This document shows, one piece after another, positions 31,295 to 32,073 of a DNA stretch of 32,073 nucleotides (the stretch's first letter is position 1; every line of letters begins with the position of its first letter). The stretch comes from a virus. Under the pieces are notes generated by a model. It worked only from the letters and a program-made list of their open reading frames with translations, searched no databases and was not told the origin of the DNA. The stretch is taken from positions 1 through 32,073 of IMG/VR virus record IMGVR_UViG_3300010354_000340; one strand, 5' to 3'. The position numbers and the translations under genes were made by a program.

Positions 31295-32073
31295 ATGCCA
31301 AAAATTGGTTTTGCTTGCAAATGGATCGACCGAGCCGATCAGGTTGACGGCATCGGTCCTAAGGATGAGTGTAAAAAGTATAATACCGGAGCCACTACAG
31401 TGGCCTGGTTAAATAGACAAACAAGAGAGGTAGCGGAACAACGACTATGGGACTTAATGAAACACAATATCGAATCGACAAGACTGTTGGTTCAACGAGT
31501 AGGAGAGTTAGATAATGGACTTCGGATGGTACGTCTTTCAAGCGACATTCTTCCTGTTTATACTGAGTCTAGCTGGTGCTACTTTTGGCAGCTACCTGAT
31601 GTTAAAAGATATGCGGAAGGGGCTTTTGCCGAGGTCGGAAGGTTGGCTAGGGATCGTGGTGTTCGGCTTAGCTTTCATCCTGGCCAGTTCACTGTGCTTG
31701 CTAGTGATAATCCTGAAATTGTTGAACGTAGTATAGAGGAGTTTGAATATCATGCTACAATGGCCGCTTGGATGGGGTTTGCCCAGAGATTTCAAGACTT
31801 TAAAATCAATGTCCACATCGCGGGTCGAGCCGGTCCAACCGGTATCCGACAAGCCTATTCGAGACTCAGTCCAGAAGCCCGTAACACCATTACCGTCGAA
31901 AACGAGGAAATAAGTTATGGATTGGATGATTGTCTCAGTCTTGCTGACATTGTTCCTACTGTGCTCGATATACATCATCATTGGTGTCGTGAAGGGGTAT
32001 ACATTGACCCAACTAGCGACAGCGTTAAAAGAGTGGTGGATAGTTGGCGTGGTGTTCGTCCTGCTATGCATTA
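31295..32073 (+). CDS. uvdE: UV damage endonuclease UvdE, partial (3' end beyond window)
   Basis: Open from ATG at 31295 to the window edge: 259 codons seen, no stop. TIM-barrel repair nuclease that nicks DNA 5' of UV lesions. PKIGFACKWI start; metal ligands: H128 in SFHPGQF, E202 in VENEE and the H227-H228-H229 of DIHHHW, with VHIAGRAG between. Bacterial UvsE is about 280-300 residues, so most of the protein is present. It is more G+C rich (34 of 60 in 31621-31680) than most neighbours, which suggests transfer. Two other reading frames over this gene (one membrane-like) are rejected as shadows. No clear RBS. Confidence 0.92.
   Translation, partial: MPKIGFACKWIDRADQVDGIGPKDECKKYNTGATTVAWLNRQTREVAEQRLWDLMKHNIESTRLLVQRVGELDNGLRMVRLSSDILPVYTESSWCYFWQLPDVKRYAEGAFAEVGRLARDRGVRLSFHPGQFTVLASDNPEIVERSIEEFEYHATMAAWMGFAQRFQDFKINVHIAGRAGPTGIRQAYSRLSPEARNTITVENEEISYGLDDCLSLADIVPTVLDIHHHWCREGVYIDPTSDSVKRVVDSWRGVRPAMH

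Noticed and set aside
31515-31736. 73-codon plus-strand frame with two apparent membrane segments
   Set aside because: It lies wholly inside the UvdE frame, which shows conserved catalytic residues; the apolar look comes from frame shift of that gene.
31592-32071. 159-codon minus-strand frame at the window end
   Set aside because: Antisense to UvdE, no known motif and no promoter or Shine-Dalgarno.
1-32073. tRNA genes, CRISPR arrays or insertion sequences
   Set aside because: No cloverleaf-type sequences, regularly spaced repeats, transposase frames or terminal inverted repeats were noticed on reading; a tRNAscan run would settle the tRNA question.

Overview
The window reads as part of a T4-superfamily myovirus (tailed dsDNA phage), AT-rich over most of its length. 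The evidence is a set of T4-type replication and recombination genes (UvsW helicase, gp61-like primase, gp41-like helicase, DexA-like exonuclease), an nrdA-nrdC-nrdB cassette, a PAAR spike-tip protein, and T4-type late promoters (the identical 10-mer GTATAAATAT occurs three times). Many unnamed proteins remind me of conserved proteins of marine and freshwater T4-like phages of cyanobacteria or SAR11-type bacteria; this is from memory, not a search. No photosynthesis genes are seen. The host is probably a Gram-negative aquatic bacterium, but the sequence does not fix it.

Layout. (1) 1-1152: a stand-alone, compositionally distinct AAA+ ATPase gene with a near-consensus sigma70 promoter and a UUCG-loop terminator. 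(2) 1151-6127: a HARP-like protein, UvsW and five small proteins, one possibly a clamp-loader small subunit and one resembling a truncated DnaE polymerase segment. (3) 6124-6498: a minus-strand conserved gene. (4) 6565-9793: a probable virion protein, then primase and replicative helicase. (5) 9850-15264: a tightly coupled operon of two nucleotidyltransferase-like proteins (one fused to a GH19 lytic domain), a Sec-exported nuclease and a ligase-like protein. Several start with a short peptide resembling the T4 capsid-targeting sequence ending in a (L/I)xE cleavage site. (6) 15307-19619: late structural and accessory proteins plus a PD-(D/E)XK exonuclease. (7) 19630-24672: ribonucleotide reductase operon, a small Lsm-like protein, PAAR tip and an acidic protein, ended by a bidirectional terminator. 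(8) 24687-32073: an accessory region with two GIY-YIG proteins, a mini deaminase, HSP20, ClpS, a cytidylyltransferase, DexA-like exonuclease, UDP-glucuronate decarboxylase, D-amino-acid dehydrogenase and a UV-damage endonuclease cut by the window end.

Two expression signals coexist. Several promoters place the -10 box only about 5-13 nt before the start codon, predicting leaderless or nearly leaderless early/middle mRNAs. Late genes have TATAAATA boxes, some with strong Shine-Dalgarno sites. The genes together supply nucleotides (RNR, deaminase), replicate and repair DNA (61, 41, uvsW, dexA, UvdE), may package enzymes into the capsid (operon 5), and adjust host proteostasis and metabolism (HSP20, ClpS, DadA, UXS).
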